From positions 443,392 to 507,391 of the forward strand of contig NW_015971539.1 of assembly GCF_000182565.1 (NCBI RefSeq): 64,000 bases of DNA, written 5' to 3'. The number at the start of each line of letters is the position of its first letter. Positions within the stretch are counted from its first letter, which is position 1. The notes beneath the pieces are model-generated. The model was not told where the DNA came from. It did no database searches and saw only the letters and a list, made by a program, of their open reading frames with translations. The DNA comes from Spizellomyces punctatus DAOM BR117. Taxonomy: Eukaryota > Chytridiomycota > Chytridiomycetes > Spizellomycetales > Spizellomycetaceae. This document shows, piece by piece, positions 51,186 to 62,875 of this stretch. Position numbers and translations under genes: made by a program.

Positions 51186-51772
51186 TTCCGAAAGTATTCC
51201 CTAATGGCTTGTTCTGGGAATCCTCCGTCCTAGATTGCAAGCTTGCCAATGGCCCTTCTTTTGCCGTGGGAACTTTTGGAGGACAAGTTGGCCGTTTGTC
51301 CTTTTTGAACCGCACAAAAGTCGCCCCCTTTTTACAGCGCCCTTTAAAGAAGGCAAAAAATCCTGGCACGTTTTCCATGACTATAAACATACAATTTTTT
51401 GCATCCGCGCGCTTTTACAACAACACAAATTTGCATGCAAAAAGTTTTGTGGGAAATTCTCCTTTAAAGTAAATAATTCATAAAAGCAAAACGAATGTCT
51501 TTTGGATTTTAAACTCAGAAGACGAGAAGGCGTTTGCAAAGCGTGGGGCTGTTGACTGGCTTGACTGGCAATGAAGGAGGTTTATAACGAGGACTGTCTG
51601 CACGTTGACAGCAAAAGTAACATATTTTGGCAGCAAAAACGGTCTCCGCCGTAAGTATCTCTACCTTCCTACACGTACGTATCTACAATTGTTTATGCAA
51701 TCACAAAGGAAACGGGTTGTCATCGTTCGCAATGATGAGGTGGTAGGTTGCCATCTTTGAAGACATAGGACC
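51186..51772. other. Intergenic, PH-gene promoter and F-box gene 3' flank
   Basis: 587 bp. The part next to the PH gene has frames with coding-like composition but no homology that I recognise. It may include a 5' UTR or a non-coding first exon. Nothing else was seen. Confidence 0.4.
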
Positions 51773-52567
51773 TCAGTAGATTTGGACACTGTCAAATACA
51801 TGCGTACCATCAGGTTCCATTCGCCCCGTTGAGATGATTTTACTCTGAACAAATCGTTGAAAGTCTCGAAACTCTGTCGTAAACGTTGCCTGTTCCGTTT
51901 GGGCAGATCTCCCCAGTTCGTTAAAGAGAGCACCTCTCTGCTCAAAGGCATGTGCAAATGCAGTATGACAAAACTTGTCCGCAAATTGGATATCAAACTG
52001 CGAAGCTAGCCATGCATATCGCAGCACTTCAGCCGGAACCATTGTCGAATGCGGATACAAGGGCGATGTGCAAAATATGCCGAACCATCGCCCAAGTTCC
52101 GCAAAGGATGTGGGGCCCCCTATTTGACTCCCCATCGTCAAAATCTGCAGTCGCAGAAACCACGGCATGGCATCTTTCCACACCCACACCATCGAGGCTT
52201 GAATATCATCGAAATCCTCAGAGCGAGCATCACTTTGTTGCTCAACGTTTGGGGCCTCCTCAAGGTTCTCCAGCAAGAATGTTGACAGCTCGGTGGCGGG
52301 CAGGGGAATGCAGAGGATTGCAGCAATCTTGAAGTATGAAAGTGTGGCTGAAGCGTGCGTCTGGAACCATTTTTTACGGAATGCTGGTGTCCACAGGGCA
52401 GCCCGCGTCGAGCGAGAAACTCGAGAAAGACTAAGAAAATCTGGCAATTCTTCACAGTGCAAGGTCACCGCATGAATGAGCTCCGTAGGCAAGTTATCCA
52501 GTAGCTGGAAAGGTCCAGGGATCTGAAGGGTGGGAACTTCCTCCATTGATTCCAGTCTCGCAAACAT
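51773..52567 (-). CDS. F-box protein
   Basis: Intronless frame of 264 residues. The F-box lies near residues 21-68: FQLLDNLPTELIHAVTLHCE, ELPDFLSLSRVSRSTRAALW, then TPAFRKKW. This matches the L-P-x-E-[LI]-x-x-x-[IV] ... L-x-x-V-x-[RK] pattern that binds Skp1 in SCF ubiquitin ligases. The remaining ~190 residues are helical and rich in aromatic residues (MVWVWKDAMPWFLRLQIL, RWFGIFCTSPLYPHSTMVPA) with no LRR, WD40 or Kelch repeats, so the substrate is unknown. It is divergent from the kinesin gene. Confidence 0.75.
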   Translation of the reverse strand: MFARLESMEEVPTLQIPGPFQLLDNLPTELIHAVTLHCEELPDFLSLSRVSRSTRAALWTPAFRKKWFQTHASATLSYFKIAAILCIPLPATELSTFLLENLEEAPNVEQQSDARSEDFDDIQASMVWVWKDAMPWFLRLQILTMGSQIGGPTSFAELGRWFGIFCTSPLYPHSTMVPAEVLRYAWLASQFDIQFADKFCHTAFAHAFEQRGALFNELGRSAQTEQATFTTEFRDFQRFVQSKIISTGRMEPDGTHVFDSVQIY

Positions 52568-52595
52568 CTTGCCGCTCCCACCTCATCAATGTCAT

Positions 52596-52603
52596 TCACG
52601 TGA
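52596..52603. promoter_or_regulatory. E-box TCACGTGA in the F-box/kinesin divergent promoter
   Basis: The same 8-bp palindrome as in the DRC5/PHD promoter, 29 bp upstream of the F-box start and within the 191 bp shared with the kinesin gene. Confidence 0.4.
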
Positions 52604-52758
52604 TCCGATTATTACGTAAGCTGTCCGATAGCACTAGTACCCAGCTGGCATAGATCACCTTTTCAAGTGATCATGTACCAGAGATCTAGCATTTAGTTTT
52701 CGTCATATCTTCGGCTGGCTAACTCAGTGAAGAGAAGCCAGAGGCATTACGCCAGCAA

Positions 52759-54144
52759 ATGGCAAAGCAGCATCAAGTCGACCTCTCACCCGACGGCGCT
52801 GTGCGTGTGTTCGTCCGTTGGCGGCCACTCACCAAGATCGAGATCAGCCAGAATAGCGCAGCGGTCTCATACGAAGTCAAGGAGGAGGACGAAGCCAGTT
52901 ATGTGGTGGATGTGACTGGCAAGGTGAACAACCGATTGCGAAAGTGGAGCGGCGGGGGCTTCGCCGGAGTGCTCAGGGACAAGGACGACAACGCGTCCAC
53001 GTTCGCAGCTACCGTCGAGCCCATTCTTTTGCGTGTTATGGAGGGTGGTACGGGGAGTTGTTTCTGCTACGGCCATACAGGCTCTGGAAAGACGCATACA
53101 GTCTTAGGATATGGCGAGGAGTTTGGTCTGTACTACAGAGCCGCCACCAGGGTGGCCGAAATGCTCAAGGCTATCAATCACAAGGAAGGGACCGACTTGG
53201 CCATTAACGTACGCTTTTCGGAGCTCTACAACGGGAAAGTTTATGATCTCTTGAAACAACGAGCTGAATGTCACGTAAGGCAGGATGCTGATGGGAAGGT
53301 ACACATTCGTTCGCAAACGGAAAAGTTTGCGGACGGACGTGTCCGCGTTCGACCGCTTCATGCTGTTACCTGCAGAGATGCTGAAGAGGTTGCCAAGGCC
53401 GTCGTCATGGGCACCGGTCTGCGCACCGCTGGGGTCTCCACGCTCCACGACCAAAGCTCTCGTTCGCATGCCATTATCGAGATGGAAATTGTAACCAAAG
53501 AAGTCATGGAAGCGCGTGAGGCTGTGCTTCAAGCCGAATCAGAGTTAGTGCCCGTAGGAAAGCGGTGTACAGACATAAAGATTGAGGAACAATCCAAAAT
53601 GTACGTAAATGTGGACGGCGAATGGAAAATCACAGGAGTGCAAATTGACCAGGCGCGGATCGATGCGGCAGAGGCGGAATTGAAGGTATTTGAGGAGCGT
53701 GTTAAGGCTGCGGAGGAACGCGCGGAAAGAGCTAGTAGAAATGGCGGTCATCCGTGTGTTGGGGGTACGCTCGTGTTTGTGGACCTCGCCGGTGCTGAGC
53801 ACGGTGCAGACGAGGGAAAAATGCCGGGGAGGAGTCAAACTGCCCAAGAGCGTCGCGAGGGAAGGCAGATCAATACTGAGCTCCTTGCATTGAAGGAAGT
53901 AATTCGTGCTCGGGCGCAATCCCTATGCAATGGAGCACAGGGACAACGCATACCCTTTCGGACTTGTTCCCTGACAATGGTCTTGCGACGCTACTTGATA
54001 GCAAACGACTGTGCCTGTGTCATGATCGCAAATACATCTCCATCTGTCGAACACACGGTAAAAACAATAAATACGCTACAGTATGCGGCGCTGGTGACTG
54101 CGAGTAGCAGTAAAGCGAAGAAGAATAACGTTACCTCAGGGTGA
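52759..54144 (+). CDS. Kinesin-13-like motor protein with internal insertion
   Basis: Intronless gene of 461 residues that is almost entirely motor domain. Kinesin landmarks appear in order: RVFVRWRPL, P-loop GHTGSGKT (105-112), VRFSELYNGKVYDLL, switch I SSRSH (233-237), switch II DLAGAE (342-347), INTELLALKEVIRA, and IPFRTCSLTMVLRRYL. The AEHGAD...RREGRQINTELLALKE block and the FRxxxLTxVLR helix are closest to kinesin-13 (KIF2/KIF24), the microtubule-depolymerising class. Between switch I and switch II there is about 90 residues of extra sequence (roughly 246-334). It includes a charged coiled-coil-like helix (ELKVFEERVKAAEERAERAS); this gap is normally about 15-20 residues. There is no tail, neck coiled coil or lysine-rich neck. 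The coding DNA has fewer introns than most neighbours. Confidence 0.88.
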   Translation: MAKQHQVDLSPDGAVRVFVRWRPLTKIEISQNSAAVSYEVKEEDEASYVVDVTGKVNNRLRKWSGGGFAGVLRDKDDNASTFAATVEPILLRVMEGGTGSCFCYGHTGSGKTHTVLGYGEEFGLYYRAATRVAEMLKAINHKEGTDLAINVRFSELYNGKVYDLLKQRAECHVRQDADGKVHIRSQTEKFADGRVRVRPLHAVTCRDAEEVAKAVVMGTGLRTAGVSTLHDQSSRSHAIIEMEIVTKEVMEAREAVLQAESELVPVGKRCTDIKIEEQSKMYVNVDGEWKITGVQIDQARIDAAEAELKVFEERVKAAEERAERASRNGGHPCVGGTLVFVDLAGAEHGADEGKMPGRSQTAQERREGRQINTELLALKEVIRARAQSLCNGAQGQRIPFRTCSLTMVLRRYLIANDCACVMIANTSPSVEHTVKTINTLQYAALVTASSSKAKKNNVTSG

Positions 54145-55029
54145 CGAGGTGATACCAATGATGACCTTAATTACACTGACAACCAGGACAAAGACCGCCT
54201 TGTTGGTATGAACTCATTCAAATGTGAATATGCCGAGGATACGACCCGTAGAGTAGAAACTGACAGGAGGGCAAGGGATCAGTATAGCAGTTATCACGAT
54301 AGACATAAAGTTCAATAGTAGAAGAAGATGAAACATGACGGCGCTTAGAGTGACTGCAGATCAGCAAGCCAACTAGATGAACATCACTGAAACTACTCAA
54401 AACACACATGTAAAGTAATATTTACCTACTGTGGATTTTTGTCTATTCCTACTTGTATAGTTTGAGTTGGCATGTCAGATCATGACCTCGTTTCACGGCG
54501 ACACAACTTGCTTTGTTTTCTGGTTATTGCATTCCAATTATCGCCAGACAGCTTTTAATCAATTCAGTATCCATCGCTAATAGGGCATTCGGGGTCATGC
54601 CTTCAGGAGTGTGGGATTGGAGGAGTATCATGGTGGGTGCCAGTTTCAAGTAGGGTGCCCAACATGACATAAATGAGGCACTTCTGAAAGGAATTACGTT
54701 CATTTCTTGCTGTTCTGCCTGTATGACGATGCATTTATAACAAAGGGGCAATGTAATTCATGAAGGCAGACCGACCCAATTTGCTCGGCGAACAAGCACA
54801 CGGTACAAAGCAAATTGCTGGTGTAACTATCTTATTTTAGCGACGTATGCAACAATGTGTGCAACAATATACGAAACTACATTTGACCCTATGTAGAATA
54901 GAAAACTAGGTATGCAATAAAATGTTTTGTCACTGTAGCAACTCGCTAATCTTCTTGAAACCTGTAGGGACTAATAGCAAAGCTCTTGAAGTTGTGCAGT
55001 ACATAGAGCGTTGTCGAGAGGCCAAAGTA
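54145..55029. other. Intergenic, convergent 3' ends of the kinesin and ZNFX1 genes
   Basis: 885 bp of AT-rich sequence with no convincing exon, RNA or repeat. It is one of the longer gene-free stretches in the window. Confidence 0.5.
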
Positions 55030-58000
55030 TCAATGGTGCGCACCAACTTCCCTCAGAAAGTCGGTTGCGATTCCATTGTTTGCGATACGGGAATGGCCGT
55101 GACCTCCAACGCTTTCGTGACATTCTGGGCATTTGGACGTTTCCATTGCCCCTCCGCACTCACCTGTACGAGTAACTACATCGGTTGACAAAATTTGCCG
55201 CTAGACGCTTATCAAATTATACACACCTATCGTGTAGACATGTCCGTTGGGACACGTAAACCAATGCCCACCATAGCTTCCAACGCCAGTGCCAACATCC
55301 GAACCCATCGCGTTGAAGATGTCCTGTTTTTCTTTGAGCGAGACAGTTTCGATAAATGTTTCTCTGCAGAGCTTTTCGGCATTTACGAGCAATTTGTGAG
55401 TGGCATCCAGTTCTGCAGCCCTTTGTTGGGTGTTCAAAGAGTCCTCCTTCGCTGAAGTCAATGCACGTATGCGCTTGCTTGCAATCTCCTTCAACTCTGC
55501 CAGAATCTCCTGCTGCTGAGTACGCAGCGCTTCCTTTATCTCGTCCAGGAGCCCAGAACATGATCTTCGGAGCCATGAGATCTCGTCTAAGTATACATAC
55601 AAGGTCATCAAAAACTCTTTCAGAGCATCACCCGCAGACCGGCGACTTTTCGAGACATTACAAAGCTCATCGACAGCTTCAAACTGCGAGCGAACCTCTT
55701 TGATGCTCTGCTCTAGAGCACCAAAGGATTTTCGTAACATGATTTTTACAGTATCTGCTTTGTCCCGCTGATTACGCGACTGTGACTTCGTGATAGCCAT
55801 CACTTCCAGGGCAGCGGATTTGATGACGACCTGTCCCCATGCCAAAAAACCGATATGCGCTTTAATAGCTCCGTCGACCGCAGGTATGAATTTATATGCC
55901 TCATGAAGACGGAGTTGCTTTTTAGCCTGTTCACATTTTGCGGCCCGTGTAGAACTTGATATAATGCGCATCAGGGCAGCTGATGATTTCTCCCAGGTTA
56001 GTTTGGCCGGATGATCTTTGCTGGCCTGATGAATCAAACGTTTGACGTCTTTGTTGACCCGTCTAACCGTCTTTCCATTACGATGCAAATCTTGAAGTGT
56101 GCTTACTGACACATTATCGACGTCGAGTTTCTTTCGCAGCTCTTCAATCCGCTTTCCGACGGTTTCCCGGTCCTGTAAGCGCATTCTGACTTGGGTTTCT
56201 ATGCTCAGATTGAACTTGCGCGTTGTTTGATCTGCAAATGCGTGGTTCAACAAGCGAGCGTAGCGGCGGATCCCTGAAATTGGTGATCGACAATGAGGAC
56301 ACGAGGGAATCGCTTGGCAAGCGGATGGTAGTGGGAGAATATCTTGCCAAGCGCCATCATCCGATCTGCGATAGTATTTCTGTAGCTCCACAATACCATC
56401 GAGGCTTTCCGTGGTAAAGCAATGGCCGCAGTTGAGTGCCAAAAGGGGACCTTCATCCAAGTCGTAATCTTCGAGGCGTGTAAACATAATCATATCCACC
56501 ACACTGGTTTTGCTTTGAGGCGAGGCGCATTTTGGACATGCCTGGCTGGGTTTTGGACATGGCTCTCCGCACACAGATGGGCATTGACAACCGCAGGACA
56601 GAATCTTGTCACAGCGCTCGTCACATGGCAATCGACAGCAGGGACTTCCACAGGGTAAGAGACATCTCCCTTTGTGTATGCAGGACCACGGGCACTGCAT
56701 TGAACACGTGGAGCACGGCGTGCTACAATCGTTGGGACATTTGGAATGCTGACAGCGGAAGCCACAAGGTTGACGACAAGGAGGGCACTCTTTGGCACCA
56801 TGACAGACCCCGCGACATTCATGACCGCACAAAAGTTTGCGGCCACACACTTCCGTGCAGGCCCCCTGGTGTCCTCCCGATTTACGTTGGACGAACAAAC
56901 ATTTACCGCAGGCAGATTTGCAGGTGTGGCCGCAGTCCAGAACTTTTCCGCAATGTTTCGAGCACATGAAAATGGAGTCCGACTCAGATAGGACGTCGCA
57001 CGTCTCAGTGCGTAGTGACTCAGACCGGGCATCCAACCGAGCCGCCACATGACACCGCAGCTCCTCTTGATGCCCGCAGACGGGCATTGTTCTCTGCACC
57101 TTTTTTGGGCACGGTGGAGGGTCTCTAGCCTGATGACATTTGATCCGGAGTGAGTGGCCGCAAGACAGTACAATATCTAGCCGCTCTTTGCAAGGTCCAC
57201 ATGCGTTACAGCACAGGGATTGACAGGGATGGCCACATTCAAGCAGACGCATACATTGCTCTTTGCAAGGAAAAGCCTTGTGATTTTCGTCGTCAGGATG
57301 GCATGACCGGGGACACATATGCCCGCATTCCAATTTAAAACCGCAGGGCTCATCACAGCCGCCGTCTGGCGCCAATTGCCGTAGTTCTTCAACGGTATGC
57401 GCACTGAGAACTTTGCTTTCGTGCCGCTCGCATTTAAGAGGTAAATAGGGACCTAGGCGATTGTTTTCATCGAAGAGGTTAAGCATTTGGGTAAAAAGTG
57501 CACCACGACAGCCACGTCGGATAGTATCTGCAGAACCAAAAACAAACATCCCGTGTTTGGCCCGAGACATCATTACATTCACACGATTGTCAATCTGAGA
57601 AAAAAATATATAAGCGAAAAAGCCCACACAAGTGTTGAACTTCCACGTTTAAGTCCAATGAGCATACCTTCAAGAATCCTGTGCGATATGCTCGATTGCA
57701 TCGTACAGTAGAAATGATCACGATTTCAGCTTCCTCGCCTTGAAAATTATCAACCGTCGACAGTCTGACGCGATCTTCAATGCGAAGGTTCTTGACCAAG
57801 CTTGCACGCCGGGATTCCTCCACTATTTGCTTCTTATGAGTCGAGGGTTCTACCGAAGGTGGAGCTGTTTCCCGTGCTGTATCTCCATCGACAGCCGAAT
57901 CGTCATCCTCGCTTTCTGGATCTCCGTTCCACATTTTGTGGATGTCGCCCAAAGTGCGATCGTCGACATACAGAGCCACGCGCTGTTCTTTACATTTTTC

Positions 58001-61000
58001 CCGTAGCTTTTGAGCCTGTCCAGCATAGGGCGTCAGAACCGCAATCTGACCACGCGCATAGCCCTGTTTGATCAAATGACCCACAAGCGCAACGACCATG
58101 CTTGCTTCGCGTTCATTGGCCTTCGACCTCGATTCTCCTTCTTTTCCACCTTCCTCAAGATAGTCATGGTCAAAGAACCAGAGATTTTGGCGCATTCCTT
58201 TTACAGCGGGATAGTTGAACACATTATCTCCATCTTCAAGGACAGGATAATATTTGGTCTTTCGCAGCAAATCAGCAATTTCTGGTCTCATTCGTCGTTG
58301 AGTAGCCAAAGACACCATAGGAACGTTACGCTGAGCTCCCTTTGGCCGATTGTTGCTCAATCGAACCAGTCTCTCAAAAAGTGACATGTCCAGATTGTAG
58401 CCCGAACGCGCATCGACCGAAAGGGCAAACTGCTCCACCTTGGGCCTCAACTGCTGATGATCACCAATCATGATCAAATGCTGAGTTCCTTGGCTAAGAG
58501 AGGCAATGATATGGGATTCAAACACCTCCCCGGCTTCCTCACACATGACGATGGAAGGCGCCAAGTTGCGTAGCAATTTCATTTTGGAAGCTGCACCAGA
58601 CGTAGTTATGCCCACGACTTTGGCATCACGCAAAATGCGTCCCTGCGTGGCAGACGACAGGTCGTTGTACTCTTCCACGAGTTCGCTGTACTTCTCGCAG
58701 TCTCTTTTAAACTCTCCTATGCGTACCGTCATATACTCCTCTTTCCAGTAGTTGAACAGCGTCATACGCTCCGCACGCGACATCTTCCAAACATCGGAAT
58801 CATATCTAAGGTCCTCAAGATCGCGAGTTTGCTCTGGGGGTAAAGCAATGGCCGCTCCCTCATCTCCATGTTTGACCACAGGTACAAGATTAGGGTAAAG
58901 AATTCGTTCATCACCGTCGTCTTCGATGCTTAAACTCGAAAATGCATTCTGCGTGTCAAATTGGCCACTGTTAATCTCGTGCGATTGACTTCTCGCTACT
59001 TCATACGAACGGTGCTCAAGATCAAGGCCTCGAACCCATATTTGCAAGGCATCCGTGTGCTCCCCCTCGGTTCCCAAAAAGCGTCGAAAGCCATCCTCGT
59101 CCACAAGCATTGATCCCCGCCGTAGATTTTCCAACTGCTCGGGACTGTACAGTTCCAACAACGTTACGAGATTCTCGAGTCGCCATTTGTGAGGTGGCAG
59201 ACCTTGTCGTTCAACAAACTGATCGATCTGTCGGCTTAAGTCTCCCGCCTCCACCTCAATGTTTTTGGACCTCTTGATCTCTTGTGCAGTTCTTGCACCA
59301 TACATTAAATTGCCCAAATTGCGCTGCTCTAGCTTCACACTTCGGCTCCGTCCTCCCACACGAATAATGTCGTCGGCGGGCACACCAGCATTCATCAAGC
59401 CCTCTAAGAACTGATCCAGGGCGTGATTTGTGTAGCAAATGCAAAGAATGGGTAGATTGGCAAAGTACGCATCCGCTCCAAGAGTGGGTGTGACACCGGC
59501 CGCTCGCTGCATGGCAGCTTGAAGGTGCAATGCCTCCGCTTGAGGGGATCTACCTGCCGATGGGATAGTCCGAGACTTTCCAATATTTGCCAAAAGAGCC
59601 TTTATAATGTGTATCCCCACGTGGGTTTTTCCACATCCGGGCGGGCCTTGTATGAGACTGATCTCTTGCGACAGCGCGGCGGCCAGAGCTTCACTTTGCG
59701 TTGCATCGAGGTCCAAGTAGCGTTGATAGCGGTGCAGGGTGTGTCGCAGAGAATCAAAATCTGCAACATTTACGCTTTGGAGCCCCGTAACATTGTCCGT
59801 CCCAGCTTTCAGCAAGCACCGAAGATCATAGCACGTCCCTATATTCAAGTATCGAGGGTGTTTGGGTTCCAAGTTGCCCAACACAATGGTTTCCACAAAG
59901 GGCATTGTCGAGCTACTTAAGGACTGAAGGGCCTTCAGAACCGCTTCACCTGCATTGAAGAAATGGCCTCGTACTTGCAGTAGCAAGTTCTCATCCTGTG
60001 CCTCCTGGCGACCTACATGGTCGGACACTACATTTATGAGCTGAGAAAAGTCCAACAATTGCAGTCCGATCTGCGGTCGTTTTTTTGGTTCTTTTTGAGG
60101 TTTTACCTCCAGATCTTCGTCGTTTCGCTCTGCAACCACGGCGAAAAAGATTTTTCTCTGGGCAATCGGCTTGTTTTTATTGATATCTTGCTTTGCGCCG
60201 AGCCATAACACTATCAGCGACCCTTTCTGCACGTGCTTCTTACCCGGCCCTTTGGTCCAGTAAAGTCGATCAGATTTTGCATGGGCAGGTTGGTCAAAAG
60301 AGACTTTCAAGAGAAGTCCTCGCCTAATATTTGGTGCTAGAGATTCGATGGTTGCACGACGGAAGACCACAAGATCAACTGAATTCTTGCCGTCCACCCG
60401 ATAGAAAGTGCCATTACTACCAAGGCGCTTCAGAACTTCATTTCCATTTTGGACAAAGTATGAGATACCGGCCCGTACAGACGCCAATACATCTTCCCTG
60501 AGTAGACGAAATTGAATATCCAAGTATCGGTCCACTCCTTCCGGCAAATGGTGCTCGACGCCGGGTTTTGGTAAATAGGGACTATCTTCAGCAAAAATCT
60601 CACCGGATGTGGGAAGAATGCAAATCTTCCGGAAGTCTGAAAAATCATTGTCATGACGTGGGCCCTCTGGACGCAAATCACCAGGCCCAGGACCTGATGA
60701 TCTCTGATCTCCTGCAGATGCAAGTGTTCCTCTGCTACCCATGCCTGCTTGTCGATGTAACCAGTCAGAAGTTCCTTGTTCAGCTGTAGCTAAGTTCTCT
60801 TCAGGCTCCAGAAGGATGTTACCAATGTTCTGCAGCAAATGTGACGGAGAGAAAGCATGAATAAATAATCAAAGGGACAAGGCTCATGACGTTTTCGCAA
60901 ACCAGACCTTTAGCAATTTTTTAATTTCGCTTTTCGCTTGGTGATACTCATCTGATGATGGTGACTTCTGTTGCCAACCATTCCAAAGATCCTTCAGCTT

Positions 61001-61726
61001 CCCATACCAGTCCCTGTACCGGGCGTTCACCTGAGCGTCTGTGTCCACGCAGAGGGATTTGTTGAAGACCCTGATCACAACCAGTATGGCTTCTGTCCAA
61101 TGAGCTGGAATATACGTGGTCGGTATATCACGCTCTTGAATCCTTCCAATGTCCAAGTAGTGATCCGCCATCGAGCCCCTTTGCATCAGATCGTGTAGAC
61201 ACTGTAAGATGCGGTAGATGAAGTTGCCCCGTTCATCCTGGAAGAGGCAAGTGTAGATGCTCCGCAAGGCTTTATGATAGATATCGGGAAAGCTGATCAC
61301 CAATCCAAGAAGGGGAAGAATCACCCGTTGGAAGGACACTGGCAACGAGCGAATGCCGGCGTCCACGGTCATCGGCCGACTTACAAGGTCCTTCAACAGC
61401 TTTACACCATTGCCTGCATCGTCCGAAAGTATAAGCAGAACCTCTTCTGGCTGCCCTGACTGAAGAGCTGACACAACGAATCGCCTCATGTCATGCTGGT
61501 GAAGAAATTCACCCTTCCGGACAAAGCAACGAAATTGGTGAAGTGCTTCTTGACTTGCATTTTTGGGCGGGGTCGACCGTTCCTTGGAGTGAAGTGTGTT
61601 TTGACCACCGTGGGAAGGGCCTCCCTGGCTGCTAGTCGGCTTGCTTCTCCAATCTTCTTTCAACTTGGGGGTGCGGTCCCTCCCATGCTCGGACTTGTAC
61701 TTGAGCTTCCGTTGGGAGTTCATCAT
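55030..61726 (-). CDS. ZNFX1: ZNFX1-type SF1 RNA helicase with NFX1 and RZ zinc fingers
   Basis: Relative of animal ZNFX1, an SF1 (Upf1-like) helicase with roles in small-RNA inheritance (nematode) and antiviral RNA sensing at mitochondria (mammals). Exons are 61726-60908, 60829-57668, 57594-55227 and 55163-55030, giving 2160 residues. Order: a helical ~250-residue N-terminal domain; the upstream helicase block; Walker A GPPGCGKTH; motif II with the ZNFX1-type VMCEEAGEV; ATQRRMRPEI; DNFQGEEAEIVIISTVR; and NVMMSRAKHGMFVFG. Next come about eight NFX1-type fingers (CGFKLECGHMCPRSCHPDDE and following), a RING-like CGHCFTTESL segment and a long helical region. The RZ finger WFTCPNGHVYTIG joins ECGGAMETSKCPEC with conserved Cys/His ligands. 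The first donor (GTCTGG) is weak but keeps frame. Confidence 0.93.
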
Positions 61727-62571
61727 GTTGCTGCTGTCACTAAGTCGGTTTTTCTTGAAGTGGGGAACACCTTCTATGGTGCTTGTGCAGCTTCAGCATG
61801 CTGTCAAGTCCCATGTGTGGCCAAAATAGGGGCTTCTGCGGAGGCCAAGGGGGTTCCGATAGCGCGTGAACATGACAAAAGAGCGAAATAGATGGACCCG
61901 CCCCCATTGACATGCAAAAGCCCTATAATAACCTAGTTTGACAGGAGTGCAACCACAATGAAAACAGTCGAAGAAGTTACCAATCCCAACGTCGTTTATG
62001 TACATTTGAATTCAAACCGCTGATATGCTTGGGCCAGGTGGATACTCGATATGAGCAGCTATGAAGCTGTTGGGCTGTCAAATGTCCACCTCAACCAAGC
62101 GTTCTCTTCGCATGACGGGAAAGCAATACCGAAAAACCCTAACGTTTTGGGGCTGGCCAGAATTGAAAATGATAAAAGCTGAACAAAGGTCCCAGAGAAA
62201 ATCCAGGTTACCTGGTTGTCTTTTGGCATATTTATAGGGCTCGGCCCTTCTTATTCTGCCCGATAGAGTCGTGCATATTCACTGCGTCGATCTGTGTTTA
62301 ACCTCCTCGATAGCATCCCTTGAAATTGACACCCGAATTGTGGATGAGATTTGATTCACGCAAGGGCATCGGCGGTGATTTTTGCTGGTAAAGAAGCATT
62401 TAAGAAAACGCCATAAGCGGCAGCTGTAGCAGACGACAGACGACAATGATTATTGCCATTGGTCCTTGTACGGGCTACGAATGGCTCTCTTGTGGTCAAA
62501 AGAGCATGTCACTCAGAACTGGTTCTGTACAGCGTCTGAATATCCTCGGCAGACATGATTCCCCCATGATA
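61727..62571. other. ZNFX1 upstream region
   Basis: 845 bp upstream of the ZNFX1 start. It is mixed in composition, with a TATTTATAG stretch near 62228-62238. No exon, RNA gene or repeat was recognised. Confidence 0.45.
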
Positions 62572-62772
62572 CTAGGTAGTTTTCATTTCTAGCAGACTGC
62601 CTACAAATTGCCAAAGCAAGCAAGCTTCGAGTTTCGAGACAGTGTGAAGCAGATCAAAATAGCAATATTCCGCAATTCTTGCTTTCTTGTTCCCGAAGAC
62701 ACTATAGGGTCCTTCATCTTGCAAGAATCGTAGGGCGAGATATGCTGTACCCCACAGTAGAGTCCTGGTCAT
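62572..62772 (-). CDS. Orphan small ORF (hypothetical)
   Basis: 66-residue frame from an ATG (MTRTLLWGTAYLALRFLQDE), moderately hydrophobic at the start. I recognise no family, and nearby splice signals do not extend it convincingly. It lies on the same strand as ZNFX1, just downstream of the ZNFX1 relic, so it may be chance or part of a decayed copy. Confidence 0.2.
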   Translation of the reverse strand: MTRTLLWGTAYLALRFLQDEGPYSVFGNKKARIAEYCYFDLLHTVSKLEACLLWQFVGSLLEMKTT

Positions 62773-62875
62773 TGCGCCGGTTCATCTGAAGCAAGATTGA
62801 TATATTGGCTGCCTCATACACGATGATCATATCCACAGGAAACCAAGAAAGCTGTCAGATGTGTGCGGCCCGGTG

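Noticed and set aside
51186-51500. Frames upstream of the PH-domain gene as a possible extra exon
   Set aside because: No homology and no in-phase splice join to the start at 51185 was found; left as intergenic.
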